In this document: positions 31,520-39,102 of the stretch, in pieces | Numbering within the stretch: the stretch's first letter is position 1 | How the letters are laid out: every line of letters begins with the position of its first letter | NCBI GenBank assembly: GCA_947087265.1 | Contig: CAMUBY010000009.1 | Location: 1 to 43,849 of the forward strand | Direction: 5' to 3' | Length of the DNA: 43,849 bases | Origin: an uncultured Clostridia bacterium | Lineage (GTDB): Bacteria > Bacillota > Clostridia > Christensenellales > Borkfalkiaceae | The notes under the pieces: generated by a model | Told to the model about the DNA's origin: nothing | Database searches by the model: none | The model's input: the letters and a program-made list of their open reading frames with translations, nothing else | Translations under genes and position numbers: made by a program

Positions 31520-32397
31520 TGGAAGAAAGAATGATTGACAATGAACGCGAAATCAAAATCAAGCGCAAGCGCGGCGGTATCGACGCGCAGGACGCGCTTG
31601 CCGAGGATACGGACGAAGCGGACGAAGCGGAAGAATTTGTTTTGGATTTGCCCGACGGCGAGTACGACGAAGACCTCGTGGGGTTAACTCCCGCGCAGTT
31701 GCAGGAGAAGCTTGCGCGTCGCGAAAAGGAAAAACAAATCGCCAAAGAGGCGCAGGAAAATCTGATGCGCGAGGGCGCGGAAAAACTTGCGGCGAAGGAA
31801 TATGCGGAGGCGGAAATTTTCTATTCGCAGGCGCTTGTTTACGGAGAGAACAGCGAGGCGGCGCGTTGTCTTTGGCGCGCGCGCACCAAAGATTTTACCG
31901 AAACGGACGCTTTCTATGTAAGCGAAAACGCTTCGGAATTTGCCGCGGCTTCTCAGGAAGTGCGCGCGTATGTGTTGGAGCAATCGGGCGAACAATTGAA
32001 ACGCGAACGCGAAGAGTACAGAAAGGAGGCGGAACCCCTCGGAGTACAGGTAAAGGCGGCAATCGAAGAACGGCGCGGACCTTTTCTTGCGAACAAGGCG
32101 TACTATTCTCTGCGGTTCCGTATCTGCCTGGGCGCGTTTGTTTTAAGCCTTATCTGGATAATTGCAAGCGTAAGTACCGTTTATTCCACGGAAGGAATGC
32201 TATCCGTTTATCTGGCAATCGCAGGCGGCGTTTTAGCGCTTGTCTGTTTGGGACTTACCGTAATATTTTCAAGAAAACTTTTTATGGCGAAACGGCTGTG
32301 CGAAGAAAATGAAAAACTTTCGTCTACGGAAGAGGGGGCGCGGCTCGAATTTCTCAACGGACGGCTGGAATGTTTGAAAATGATATTCGGCGAATAA
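31519..32397 (+). CDS. Hypothetical two-helix membrane protein with TPR-like charged N-terminus
   Basis: A 292-aa protein. The first ~80 residues are strongly charged (acidic DEADEAEEF run), followed by a helical segment with a TPR-like pattern (GAEKLAAKEYAEAEIFYSQALVYGENSEAARCLWRAR, about 88-125), a coiled coil, two transmembrane helices (about 205-225 and 233-255) and a short helical tail. Start is ATG 31519 (or 31516), overlapping the ispE stop; GAGGTGG lies just upstream. Translationally coupled to ispE. No known family recognised. Confidence 0.75.
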   Translation: MEERMIDNEREIKIKRKRGGIDAQDALAEDTDEADEAEEFVLDLPDGEYDEDLVGLTPAQLQEKLARREKEKQIAKEAQENLMREGAEKLAAKEYAEAEIFYSQALVYGENSEAARCLWRARTKDFTETDAFYVSENASEFAAASQEVRAYVLEQSGEQLKREREEYRKEAEPLGVQVKAAIEERRGPFLANKAYYSLRFRICLGAFVLSLIWIIASVSTVYSTEGMLSVYLAIAGGVLALVCLGLTVIFSRKLFMAKRLCEENEKLSSTEEGARLEFLNGRLECLKMIFGE

Positions 32398-32404
32398 ATT
32401 TACA

Positions 32405-32438
32405 AAAGACAGCGGCAAATTTTTGCCGCTGTTTTCAT
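32405..32438 (+). terminator. Terminator of the ispE operon
   Basis: Stem acagcggcaaa (32409-32419) with ttgccgctgt (32423-32432) then TTTT; close after the stop codon. Confidence 0.88.
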
Positions 32439-32483
32439 TTCCGAACCCCAAAAAACACATGAAAAAAATTTTCAAAAAAAGTA

Positions 32484-32512
32484 TTTACTTATCAGTTTTT
32501 ATGCGGTATAAT
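32484..32512 (+). promoter_or_regulatory. Promoter of the APH-fold kinase gene
   Basis: TTTACT (32484-32489), 17-nt spacer, TATAAT (32507-32512). The leader holds a small hairpin GCAGG/CCTGC and a strong SD. Confidence 0.8.
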
Positions 32513-32566
32513 AGAGGCGGAAAATAATTGCAGGATAATTCCCTGCGTATTAGGAGGAAACTTTAT

Positions 32567-33307
32567 ATGCAACTGATTCACAAAAATTCGGAGAAAGAGT
32601 TTTACCGCGACGGCGACAAGTTCATTAAACTGTTCGGCGCGGCTTACTCCAAGGCGGACATTCTCAACGAGGCGCTCAATCAGGCGCGCGTCGAGGAAAC
32701 ACACCTGAATGTTCCCAAACTGCAAGGCGTCAGCTATGTAGACGGGAAATGGGCGCTTATCTATGATTACATCGAGGGCGAAACGCTGGAAGCGCTTATC
32801 AATAAACACCCCGATAAAGCACAGCAGTATCTCGAATTCTTCGTCGATTTACAAATTCAGATGAGCAAAGAGAAATCGCCTTTGCTCGGGCACCTGCGCG
32901 ATAAAATGCACGCGAAAATTTCCGCGAGCGCATATCCTGCAACCGTGCGCTACGATTTGCACGTCCGCTTAGACGGTCTGCCCCGCCACATGAAACTGTG
33001 CCACGGCGACTATCAGCCGAGCAACGTCATTATCACGAAAGACGGCACGCCGTACATTATCGACTGGGCGCACGCAACGCAAGGCAACGGCTCTGCCGAC
33101 GCGGCGCGTACCTATCTCCTGTTCAAGTTACAGGGCAAAGACGATTTGGCGGAAAAATACTTATCTCTTTTCTGCAAAAAGACGGACACGGCAGTGCAGT
33201 ATGTCCAGAAAATTCTGCCCATTGTCGCGGCGTCGCAATCGATTAAGAAAAAGCCCGAAGAAACGGAATTCTTAAATAAGTGGGTGAACGTCTGCGATTG
33301 GCAGTAA
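32567..33307 (+). CDS. Aminoglycoside/choline-kinase-fold phosphotransferase
   Basis: A 246-aa kinase-like protein of the APH/choline kinase fold. Hinge region ALIYDYIEGETLEALI, catalytic loop LCHGDYQPSNVII (His-Gly-Asp, about 144-156) and the metal-binding IIDWAHA (about 164-170) are clear. N-terminal Lys in KFIKLFG may be the ATP-binding lysine. The small-molecule substrate is unknown; neighbours do not suggest a resistance gene. TAGGAGG (32551-32557) lies 9 nt before ATG 32567, so the start is firm. Confidence 0.88.
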   Translation: MQLIHKNSEKEFYRDGDKFIKLFGAAYSKADILNEALNQARVEETHLNVPKLQGVSYVDGKWALIYDYIEGETLEALINKHPDKAQQYLEFFVDLQIQMSKEKSPLLGHLRDKMHAKISASAYPATVRYDLHVRLDGLPRHMKLCHGDYQPSNVIITKDGTPYIIDWAHATQGNGSADAARTYLLFKLQGKDDLAEKYLSLFCKKTDTAVQYVQKILPIVAASQSIKKKPEETEFLNKWVNVCDWQ

Positions 33308-33321
33308 CAACGAGGCAAGAT

Positions 33322-33350
33322 AGAAACGGGCTTATGCCCGTTTTTATTTT
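33322..33350 (+). terminator. Terminator of the APH-fold kinase gene
   Basis: Stem aaacgggc (33324-33331) with gcccgttt (33336-33343), followed by TTATTTT whose last bases are also the start of the next promoter's TTGACA. Confidence 0.85.
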
Positions 33351-33377
33351 GACATTTTCGGCATAGAGAATTATAAT
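33349..33377 (+). promoter_or_regulatory. Consensus promoter predicting a leaderless cysteine desulfurase transcript
   Basis: Perfect TTGACA (33349-33354), 17-nt spacer, TATAAT (33372-33377). Predicted +1 at 33384 is the A of the start codon. Confidence 0.9.
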
Positions 33378-33383
33378 GAAGTT

Positions 33384-34478
33384 ATGAACGTGTATCTCGA
33401 TTACGCGGCGACTACGCCGCTCGACAAGGAAGTGCTTGAAAAGATGCTTCCGTACCTGACGGAGGAATTCGGCAACCCCGAATCCCTTCACGCATACGGC
33501 AGGCGCGCCGCGTACGCCGTGGGCGAAGCGCGCGACAGAACGGCGCATATTCTCGGCGTAAAACCTTCCGAAGTCTATTTCACTTCGGGCGGAACGGAAG
33601 CGGATAACTGGGCGGTGCGCTGTCTCGGCAAGGGCGGCGTCTGCGTTTCTAAAATAGAGCACAGCGCGGTACTGTCTGCGGCGGCGCTGCGAAGCGGCAC
33701 GTCGTATGCCGAAGCGAACGCAGAGGGGATTGTTACGGCGGAAAGCGTAGCAAGCGCGCTGAACGCGGACACGGCTACCGTTGCGGTGATGGCGGTAAAC
33801 AACGAAACGGGTTGTATTCAGCCGCTCCGCGATATTTCCGCACTCTGTAAGGCGCGCGGCATTCTGCTTTTTTCCGACTGCGTACAGGCGGCGGCAACGC
33901 AAGATTTGAAAACCGTTTGCGCCCTTGCGGACGGCATTTCGCTTTCGGGGCACAAGATTTACGGACCCAAAGGAACGGGCGCGCTCGTCGTCAAAAAGGG
34001 CGCAAAACTTTCCGCGCTCATTGCAGGCGGAGAGCAGGAACGGGGGCTTCGCGGCGGCACGCTGAACGTGGCGGGCGTTGTCGGATTTTCTTACGCGCTG
34101 GAAAAGGTACAGCGTGAACGCGAGGCGTTTTGCCGAAAAGCGGAAACGCTCCGCGCGTTGTTTGAAGAAACGTTGAAAACCGCGCTCGGCAATCGCATTC
34201 AAATAGACGGCGCAAACCGTGCGCCCAATCTTTCGCACGTCACGTTCGCAGGCGGCGGGGCGCTGTTGAACAGATTAGATTTACACGGGCTTGCCGTTTC
34301 GGGCGGAGCCGCGTGTTCGGCGCACAGTTCGCTTCCCTCGCACGTGATGCTTGCGATGGGCAGAACGGAAGGCGAAGCAAAGAACGGCATTCGCTTTTCG
34401 TTCGGGAAAGACACTTCGGAAGAAGAAGTCCGCTTTGCCGCCAAAACGGTAGCGGAGTGTTACTCGTCATTGAGTTGA
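33384..34478 (+). CDS. Cysteine desulfurase (NifS/IscS-like)
   Basis: PLP enzyme releasing sulfur from cysteine for Fe-S clusters, thiouridine or other sulfur cofactors; 364 aa. Family residues: N-terminal YLDYAATTPL, SGGTEADNWAV, EHSA (His93), AVNNETGCIQP, SDCVQA (Asp165), the PLP lysine in LSGHKIYGPKG (Lys191) and catalytic Cys311 in SGGAACSAHSS. It resembles the smaller NifS-like group. No iscU, thiI or mnmA adjoins. Promoter directly abuts the ATG and no SD is seen, so the transcript should be leaderless. Its last 19 nt overlap the convergent XRE gene. Confidence 0.94.
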   Translation: MNVYLDYAATTPLDKEVLEKMLPYLTEEFGNPESLHAYGRRAAYAVGEARDRTAHILGVKPSEVYFTSGGTEADNWAVRCLGKGGVCVSKIEHSAVLSAAALRSGTSYAEANAEGIVTAESVASALNADTATVAVMAVNNETGCIQPLRDISALCKARGILLFSDCVQAAATQDLKTVCALADGISLSGHKIYGPKGTGALVVKKGAKLSALIAGGEQERGLRGGTLNVAGVVGFSYALEKVQREREAFCRKAETLRALFEETLKTALGNRIQIDGANRAPNLSHVTFAGGGALLNRLDLHGLAVSGGAACSAHSSLPSHVMLAMGRTEGEAKNGIRFSFGKDTSEEEVRFAAKTVAECYSSLS

Positions 34479-34672
34479 AACAGATAGTCGAACTCGAACG
34501 CAAACGCGCGGTGTAGTTTCAAAAGCATACGCACGGTCGGAACGTCTCCGTAGCGGAAATACCGCTTTAAGGAACTCACGGGAACGCCGCTTTTTTCCGA
34601 AACTTCCTCCATAGAAAGTCCGCTCTTTTCAAAACATTCTTTTAGCCTGTCTAATAAAATTTGATTGTCCAT
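34460..34672 (-). CDS. Small XRE-family regulator
   Basis: A 70-aa HTH protein: ECFEKSGLSMEEVSEKSGVPVSSLKRYFRYGDVPTVRMLLKLHRAF. The turn is slightly unusual (VPVSSLKRYFRYG). AGGAAT lies upstream of the ATG. Tail-to-tail overlap with the cysteine desulfurase gene and divergent from a second XRE gene. Its promoter has an operator palindrome as spacer, so control by itself or by its divergent partner is likely. Confidence 0.88.
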   Translation of the reverse strand: MDNQILLDRLKECFEKSGLSMEEVSEKSGVPVSSLKRYFRYGDVPTVRMLLKLHRAFAFEFDYLFQLNDE

Positions 34673-34685
34673 ATTTTATTCCTAT

Positions 34686-34704
34686 TATCCCGAAATTCGG
34701 TATA
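34686..34704. promoter_or_regulatory. Operator A of the XRE pair
   Basis: TATCCCGAA-A-TTCGGTATA, centre 34695, one mismatch between arms. It lies over the +1 region of the minus-strand XRE gene. Confidence 0.78.
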
Positions 34705-34707
34705 TTT

Positions 34708-34736
34708 ATTATATCCCGAATTTCGGGATATGTCAA
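34708..34736 (-). promoter_or_regulatory. Consensus promoter of the minus-strand XRE gene
   Basis: On the minus strand perfect TTGACA (34736-34731), 17-nt spacer, TATAAT (34713-34708). Operator B fills the spacer. Confidence 0.88.
34711..34731. promoter_or_regulatory. Operator B of the XRE pair (perfect palindrome)
   Basis: ATATCCCGAA-T-TTCGGGATAT, 21 bp, perfect, centre 34721, 26 bp from operator A. It occupies the spacer of the minus-strand promoter. Confidence 0.85.
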
Positions 34737-34757
34737 CAAAAATATAATGCAAAATGT

Positions 34758-34763
34758 TATAAT
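34758..34763 (+). promoter_or_regulatory. Extended -10 predicting a leaderless XRE transcript
   Basis: TGT-TATAAT (hexamer 34758-34763) with no good -35. Predicted +1 at 34770 is the A of the ATG. Confidence 0.7.
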
Positions 34764-34769
34764 AATTTT

Positions 34770-34979
34770 ATGTTAAAAAAGGAAATCGGACAACGCTTAA
34801 AAGAGAGCAGAATTGCCGCAGGTTACACGCAAAAGCAGGTTGCGGAAAAAATGAATGTAAAGCAATCTTATTATGCACGCTATGAAGCGGGAGAACATCA
34901 ATTAGATTATGAAAAATTAGTTTTCCTCTGTAAACTGTTTCATGCTTCTGCCGATTTTATTCTCGGGTTAGAAGAATAA
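34770..34979 (+). CDS. Small XRE-family regulator, divergent partner
   Basis: A 69-aa cI/Cro-type HTH: MLKKEIGQRLKESRIAAGYTQKQVAEKMNVKQSYYARYEAGEHQLDYEKLVFLCKLFHASADFILGLEE. This is the common form with the recognition helix in VKQSYYARYEAG. The frame is open upstream but ATG 34770 is the natural start of the domain and coincides with the predicted +1; no SD exists. Divergent from the 34460 XRE gene with two palindromes between. Confidence 0.9.
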   Translation: MLKKEIGQRLKESRIAAGYTQKQVAEKMNVKQSYYARYEAGEHQLDYEKLVFLCKLFHASADFILGLEE

Positions 34980-35010
34980 AGTCCTTCCACACGGAGGGAC
35001 TTTTTTTTAC
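34980..35010 (+). terminator. Terminator of the XRE gene
   Basis: Stem agtccttcc (34980-34988) with ggagggact (34993-35001), one G-T pair, then eight Ts. Confidence 0.9.
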
Positions 35011-35087
35011 AGACAACATAATATCAATTTTTTCACACTTCGCGGTTCTTCGACAAGGCTTTTTTCTTCTAAAACGGAAAAAATCGG

Positions 35088-35095
35088 CATACATT
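35088..35095 (+). promoter_or_regulatory. Candidate sigma-E -10 element before the spoIVFA-like gene
   Basis: CATACATT matches the sigma-E -10; the sequence 14 nt upstream (TTCTAAA, 35067-35073) fits a sigma-E -35 poorly. No sigA -35/-10 pair competes. Confidence 0.45.
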
Positions 35096-35148
35096 ATGGT
35101 AGCCGTCCAACGAAAGGCGGTAAAATGACTGATTCAAGAGGTGTTATT

Positions 35149-35892
35149 ATGAACGAAGAACTCAATTACGCCGAGATGCTTGAAATCCCCGTGGAAACAG
35201 TTACGGTAAACCGCAAGGAAAGAAAGCACCCCAAAGAAGCCGAAACGGACGAAACGCTCCGTGAACAGCTTGTCGAGCAGGTGAACGACCGCGTGAGCGA
35301 AGAGGAAAACGACCCTGCCTATGCGGAAAGTACGCCCATCGAGCGCGAAGAAAAGCCCGTCAAGAACAAGGCGCGTTTTACAAAGCGTTTAATTCTCGGC
35401 GAATTTATTGCCGTGTGCGCGCTGTGCGCCACCATTTTTCTTACCAACATTTTCATGACGAACAGTGCAATCAACACGTTTGTGCGCGGCTTGTTCAACG
35501 GAAACGCTTCCACGGCGGATGCGCGTACCTATTCCGACTTTACGCTCACGCCTGTTGTGAACGAATATACGGACGCTGAAATCACCGTATCCAACACCGG
35601 CGTCATGTCTTTCACGGCAAAGTGCTCGGTTTATCCTCCCTGCGACGGCACGGTTACCGCAATCAACGGAAACGAAGAAACGGGTTATACGATTTCTTTG
35701 AAGCATTCGGATTCTTTCACTTCCATCATCAGCGGAATCAATACGGTTTTCTGCGCAGAGGGCGATAAGGTGAAAAACAACATTCCCGTAGCGTACACGA
35801 ACGGCGAAAGTTCCGTTCACGTCATGTTCTATTCGGGTGATTCGCTGCTCAACTGCTATACCGTAGGCGAAGGCGGAATTGCTTGGAACTGA
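35149..35892 (+). CDS. SpoIVFA-like membrane protein with degenerate M23 domain
   Basis: A 247-aa protein. Charged N-terminal region, one transmembrane helix (about 84-104, LGEFIAVCALCATIFLTNIF) and an external LytM/M23-like beta domain (CDGTVTAINGNEETGYTISLKHSDSFTSIISGINTVFCAEGDKV...SVHVMFYSG). The zinc ligands are incomplete (no HxxxD), as in SpoIVFA, which inhibits and anchors the SpoIVFB protease during engulfment. It directly precedes an M50 protease with a 10-nt overlap, the B. subtilis spoIVFA-spoIVFB order. ATG 35149 is chosen for GAGGTG 6 nt upstream. SpoIVFA is inferred from context as much as sequence. Confidence 0.78.
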   Translation: MNEELNYAEMLEIPVETVTVNRKERKHPKEAETDETLREQLVEQVNDRVSEEENDPAYAESTPIEREEKPVKNKARFTKRLILGEFIAVCALCATIFLTNIFMTNSAINTFVRGLFNGNASTADARTYSDFTLTPVVNEYTDAEITVSNTGVMSFTAKCSVYPPCDGTVTAINGNEETGYTISLKHSDSFTSIISGINTVFCAEGDKVKNNIPVAYTNGESSVHVMFYSGDSLLNCYTVGEGGIAWN

Positions 35893-36719
35893 AACGGTTT
35901 CGTTTCCGTATTCATCCGCTCTTCCTGTTTGTAGGAGTGCTCTCGGCGCTGTTCGGGCAGTTTCTCCTGTTTCTCACCGCAACGGTTGCCGCCGTCATGC
36001 ACGAGTGCTCGCACGCTTTCGCGGCACGCAGGTACGGCTTCTCCCTCGATACCGTCGTCCTTATGCCATACGGGGCGGTGGTATCGGGGGATATTTCGGG
36101 AATCGGGAAAAAGCAGGAAGTTGGCGTCCTATTAGCAGGTCCGATTGCAAACGGACTGTGCGCGTTGTTCTTTATTTCGCTCTGGTGGCTCTTTCCCGAA
36201 ACGTACGCCTATACCGACGTTGCGGCGTGGATATCGTTGTCGCTCTTCTTTGTCAACCTGTTGCCCGCGTATCCGCTTGACGGCGGCAGAATATTGAAAC
36301 TTCTGTTGTTGCCGCTCGGAGAAAAAAAAGCGCGCATAATCTGTCGTATCGTCACGTTTACGGTTGCAGCTGGCGTGCTCGGATATTTTGTTTATACCTG
36401 TTTTTCAACGCCGCAATTCACCGCGCTTGCCTTTGCGGTCATGCTGGCGGCGGGCGCGTTCGGCGGGGGCAGGTACGCGAGAATTTCTTTTTCGCGCGAA
36501 AAAAGTTTCCGCCGCGGAGTGGAAGAACGGCGCGTAGTAATCGCTTCGGATTGCCCGTTGAAAGCCGCGTTGCGCTATCTTTCCGAGGAAAAGTACCTTG
36601 TATTGGTTCTCTATGAAAACGGTGAATTTTTAGGTGAACTCACCGAAGAGGAATATCTTGCCGCGCTGGAAAGAGAAAACTATTCGTACCCGCTCGGTAA
36701 GTGTCTGCCCACGTTTTGA
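35883..36719 (+). CDS. SpoIVFB-like site-2 intramembrane metalloprotease (M50)
   Basis: A 278-aa polytopic zinc protease. Active-site HECSH (His40, Glu41, His44) lies in a hydrophobic helix and the third ligand is in NLLPAYPLDGGRIL (Asp133), both M50B-type; about six hydrophobic segments. In sporulation SpoIVFB cleaves pro-sigma-K. The C-terminal ~85 residues (ERRVVIASDCPLKAALRYLSEEKYLVLVLYENGEFLGELTEEEY) look like a CBS-type regulatory domain, as in SpoIVFB. Start is TTG at 35883, overlapping the upstream gene by 10 nt. A general rseP-like role is less likely since a PDZ domain is missing. Confidence 0.87.
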   Translation: MELKRFRFRIHPLFLFVGVLSALFGQFLLFLTATVAAVMHECSHAFAARRYGFSLDTVVLMPYGAVVSGDISGIGKKQEVGVLLAGPIANGLCALFFISLWWLFPETYAYTDVAAWISLSLFFVNLLPAYPLDGGRILKLLLLPLGEKKARIICRIVTFTVAAGVLGYFVYTCFSTPQFTALAFAVMLAAGAFGGGRYARISFSREKSFRRGVEERRVVIASDCPLKAALRYLSEEKYLVLVLYENGEFLGELTEEEYLAALERENYSYPLGKCLPTF

Positions 36720-36730
36720 ACATTATATTT

Positions 36731-36763
36731 GAACGCCGCCTGCGCTTTGCGCAGGCGGCGTTC
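36731..36763. terminator. Strong hairpin between convergent genes
   Basis: A 15-bp perfect GC-rich stem (36731-36745 with 36749-36763), loop TTT. The U-tract is poor on both sides, so it may be a terminator or a transcript-stabilising hairpin. Confidence 0.7.
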
Positions 36764-36776
36764 CTGTTAACTGATT

Positions 36777-37220
36777 TTAAGCGATTAAGTTTTTCCAATT
36801 CTTTTCAAACTGTTCTTCCGAATGAAGCAATTCTTCTGCGAGTTGTTCGATTTCGTTATCGGACATTTGTTCGCTCATATCGGAAAGGGAATTTTTCAAC
36901 GCGGTAATTCCCATCACGGTGCCCTGCGTCATCATCTCGGCAATATGTGCGCGGGAGTTGTCTTTAATGGCGTTCATTTTAATCGAGCTCCAAAGCATTG
37001 CCTTTTTTATGGGGCTGGGGTCTTTGAGTTCGATATTTTTGTCTTTTGCAAGAATAGACGCTTTGCCGCAGATTTTTTCATACTCTTCATGTTGGCGCAG
37101 CAGTTCTTCTTTTACGTCGGTATCGTCAACTTCGGGAAGAATGTTGGATATCGATTGAATGGCAATCATACAGTTGCGGTGAACTTCCGCAAGTACTTCT
37201 TCGCTTTTTTTGAGTTCCAT
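36777..37220 (-). CDS. Ferritin-like helical hypothetical protein
   Basis: A 147-aa all-helical acidic protein (MELKKSEEVLAEVHRNCMIAIQSISNILPEV...), four predicted long helices of the ferritin-like type, with conserved-looking AMLWSSIKMNAIKDNSRAHIAEMMTQGT. No clear di-iron EXXH pair, so an iron role is not claimed. Similar short proteins occur in Clostridia. The frame stays open further upstream, but ATG 37220 has AGGAG at a normal distance, and the longer version adds 42 untypical residues. Divergent from the tRNA cluster. Confidence 0.72.
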   Translation of the reverse strand: MELKKSEEVLAEVHRNCMIAIQSISNILPEVDDTDVKEELLRQHEEYEKICGKASILAKDKNIELKDPSPIKKAMLWSSIKMNAIKDNSRAHIAEMMTQGTVMGITALKNSLSDMSEQMSDNEIEQLAEELLHSEEQFEKNWKNLIA

Positions 37221-37252
37221 ATTGTAATCTCCTTGCTGACAGTATGCGAAAG

Positions 37253-37281
37253 ATATTAAAAAATATTTATTTTCAATACAA
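37253..37281 (-). promoter_or_regulatory. Promoter of the ferritin-like gene
   Basis: On the minus strand TTGTAT (37281-37276), 17-nt spacer, TAATAT (37258-37253). Confidence 0.6.
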
Positions 37282-37287
37282 AAACAG

Positions 37288-37316
37288 TTGACAAATAAAC
37301 TTACTTCCGTTAAAAT
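37288..37316 (+). promoter_or_regulatory. Promoter of the tRNA cluster
   Basis: TTGACA (37288-37293), 17-nt spacer, TAAAAT (37311-37316), about 27 nt before the first tRNA. Confidence 0.85.
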
Positions 37317-37349
37317 GAATAGGCTATTCGGTGAAACGGATACCAATAT

Positions 37350-37426
<77 letters not shown>

Positions 37427-37429
37427 AAT

Positions 37430-37506
37430 GGCGATGTAGCTTAGTTGGTTAGAGCGATCGGTTCATACCCGATAGGTCAGCGGTTCGACTCCACTCATCG
37501 CTACCA
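37430..37506 (+). tRNA. tRNA-Met elongator (CAT)
   Basis: 77 nt with CCA; anticodon loop TTCATAC. Resembles B. subtilis elongator tRNA-Met; a lysidine tRNA-Ile2 is an alternative that sequence alone cannot exclude fully. Confidence 0.9.
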
Positions 37507-37538
37507 AAAAATTCGGCGCTTTGCCGTGATTCATATAC

Positions 37539-37613
37539 GGCCCGTTGGTCAAGAGGTTAAGACATCACCCTTTCACGGTGGTATCGTGGGTTCGATTCCC
37601 GCACGGGTCACCA
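37539..37613 (+). tRNA. tRNA-Glu (TTC)
   Basis: 75 nt with CCA; anticodon stem/loop CACCC-TTTCAC-GGTG, acceptor GGCCCGT with ACGGGTC (G2-T71 wobble). Confidence 0.95.
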
Positions 37614-37616
37614 TAC

Positions 37617-37649
37617 AGATAGGGACACGGTTTTTAACCGTGTCTCTAT
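37617..37649 (+). terminator. Hairpin after tRNA-Glu
   Basis: Stem atagggacacggtt / aaccgtgtctctat with one G-T pair; no clear U-tract, so it may be a processing or partial termination hairpin before tRNA-Leu. Confidence 0.5.
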
Positions 37650-37663
37650 TGCAAAACAAACAA

Positions 37664-37750
37664 GCCGCTGTGGTGGAATAGGCAGACGCAAGGGACTTAA
37701 AATCCCTCGGTAGAAATACCGTGCCGGTTCAAGTCCGGCCAGCGGCACCA
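37664..37750 (+). tRNA. tRNA-Leu (TAA)
   Basis: 87 nt with CCA, long variable arm (CGGTAGAAATACCG), anticodon loop CTTAAAA. Last gene before the AT-rich region. Confidence 0.95.
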
Positions 37751-37755
37751 AGTCT

Positions 37756-37802
37756 TAATAGCTTGAACTTCTTTTTCGTAAAAAAGACGTTCGGGCTATT
37801 TT
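37756..37802 (+). terminator. Long imperfect hairpin after tRNA-Leu
   Basis: AATAGC..GAAC..TTCTTTTT pairs with AAAAAGA..GTTC..GCTATT, followed by TTGAG; a probable end of the tRNA transcript. Confidence 0.55.
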
Positions 37803-37841
37803 GAGTAATGAAAGAATTTGAGGACTTCCGAGCATAGAAAA

Positions 37842-37868
37842 AGGTAGATAGAGTTTTGGCTCTACCTG
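37842..37868 (-). terminator. Terminator overlapping the hydrolase stop codon
   Basis: On the minus strand AGGTAGA (37867-37861) pairs with TCTACCT (37848-37842), then TTTTTC. The stop codon (37864-37862) is inside the stem. Confidence 0.7.
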
Positions 37869-38821
37869 CCTTTGCCGTTATTTGTAGTTTTGTCGAAAGG
37901 CAATTTATTTTTAATCCTAAAAATAAATTGTTGTATTTCCTTCCAAGCAGTCTTGCTTTCTTTCAAAAAGGGCGTTAAATATGAAAAGTCGTGCCACATA
38001 CCTCCATATTCCGAAAGTTTAACTTTGACCCCTGCCGATTTTGCTTTAAGATATAACGTTTCGCTATCACTTGCGGAAGTTTCAAATTCTCCGCACTGTA
38101 TAAGCATATCGGGAAAATTATGATATTCAGCATATATCGGCGATAGTTTACTATCAAACGGTGAAGTAATTCCGCAGTAAGGTGTTTTACGCCGTATAAA
38201 TTGCCCGTAATCTTCAAATTTTTGATTTTTGGGAAGAGAATATAATGGGTCGCGATAGCAATTCCTTTTATACGAATCCCCGATTGCCGCCAAATCAATA
38301 TATGGGGATATTGCAATCAACGCTTTGGGTAACAGAATGCCGTCATTTCTTAGCCGTAAACAAGTCGACAACATCAAATTTGCGCCGAAGCTGTCGCCTA
38401 TTGCAATTATTATTTTTCCTTTTAACTGACTTTCTATAAGTCCGATATAGGATGAATAACACTCGTCGTGTACGGAAGGAAAAACAAGCCCGTTACCGAT
38501 TTTATAATCTATGGAATAAACCGGATATTCGGTTAATTTACAAAGTCGTTCGGCAACTTTTCTGTACATTCCGTTCATTGCCTGCGTATGCCCGCCACCG
38601 TGAAATTGGACTATACACACTGCACTATTTAAATTGCTTGGCTTTAATACTTCAATCGCAGTACCATTGGCGTTTATAATTTCATAGCGATAATTTTTGG
38701 GCGGATGATACTGCTTTTGCTTAAACTTGACGGTACGGGATAAAGACTTATGCTTTTTTCGGTACGGATAAGTATATATGCGAAGCAGCAAAGCCGTAAT
38801 TTTTGCTCCTAACGAAATCAT
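37862..38821 (-). CDS. Alpha/beta hydrolase, HSL/esterase type
   Basis: A 319-aa esterase-like protein. An N-terminal hydrophobic stretch (ISLGAKITALLLRIYTYPYR) precedes the catalytic domain. HGGGH (oxyanion hole), nucleophile elbow GDSFGAN, Asp in ETSASDSE and His in WHDF give a complete hormone-sensitive-lipase-type set. ATG 38821 overlaps the preceding reading frame's stop (ATGA), arguing against an earlier start at 38902. The gene lies in the AT-rich island next to tRNA-Leu and has codon use unlike its neighbours (many AT-ending codons), so it was probably acquired. Substrate unknown. Confidence 0.85.
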   Translation of the reverse strand: MISLGAKITALLLRIYTYPYRKKHKSLSRTVKFKQKQYHPPKNYRYEIINANGTAIEVLKPSNLNSAVCIVQFHGGGHTQAMNGMYRKVAERLCKLTEYPVYSIDYKIGNGLVFPSVHDECYSSYIGLIESQLKGKIIIAIGDSFGANLMLSTCLRLRNDGILLPKALIAISPYIDLAAIGDSYKRNCYRDPLYSLPKNQKFEDYGQFIRRKTPYCGITSPFDSKLSPIYAEYHNFPDMLIQCGEFETSASDSETLYLKAKSAGVKVKLSEYGGMWHDFSYLTPFLKESKTAWKEIQQFIFRIKNKLPFDKTTNNGKGR

Positions 38822-39102
38822 AATTCGGAAAGCCTTTTTTGCATATTCTTTACAAGCGGATTCATTATAATATTTACAAGCACGCCTGATTTGATATAAC
38901 AATAGATTTCATTCCATAATCCGTAGAAAGCGCATTTTATATCGCAATATCTGCTTGCACCATATTTACGGATATAGGTTTCACGCAAATAAAATCTTTT
39001 CCCCGTCAAATTGTCGAACTGAAATAAGTCGTATTCTCTATCCGCATACATAGAATTAAGCGGGTCGATAAAGCCGCTGACTTCATACTTTTTGCCTACC
39101 AT
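38818..39102 (-). pseudogene. C-terminal fragment of an APH-type phosphotransferase
   Basis: 94 residues beginning VGKKYEVSGFIDPLNSMYADREYDLFQFDNLTGKRFYLRETYIRKYG. The GFID (metal Asp), DREYDLF and the helical tail match the C-terminal third of an aminoglycoside/fructosamine-kinase-type phosphotransferase; the N-lobe and HGD catalytic loop are missing. The ATG at 39102 is fortuitous: upstream sequence belongs to a truncated AraC-type gene. The two appear to be joined by a deletion at about 39095-39115. Confidence 0.75.
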
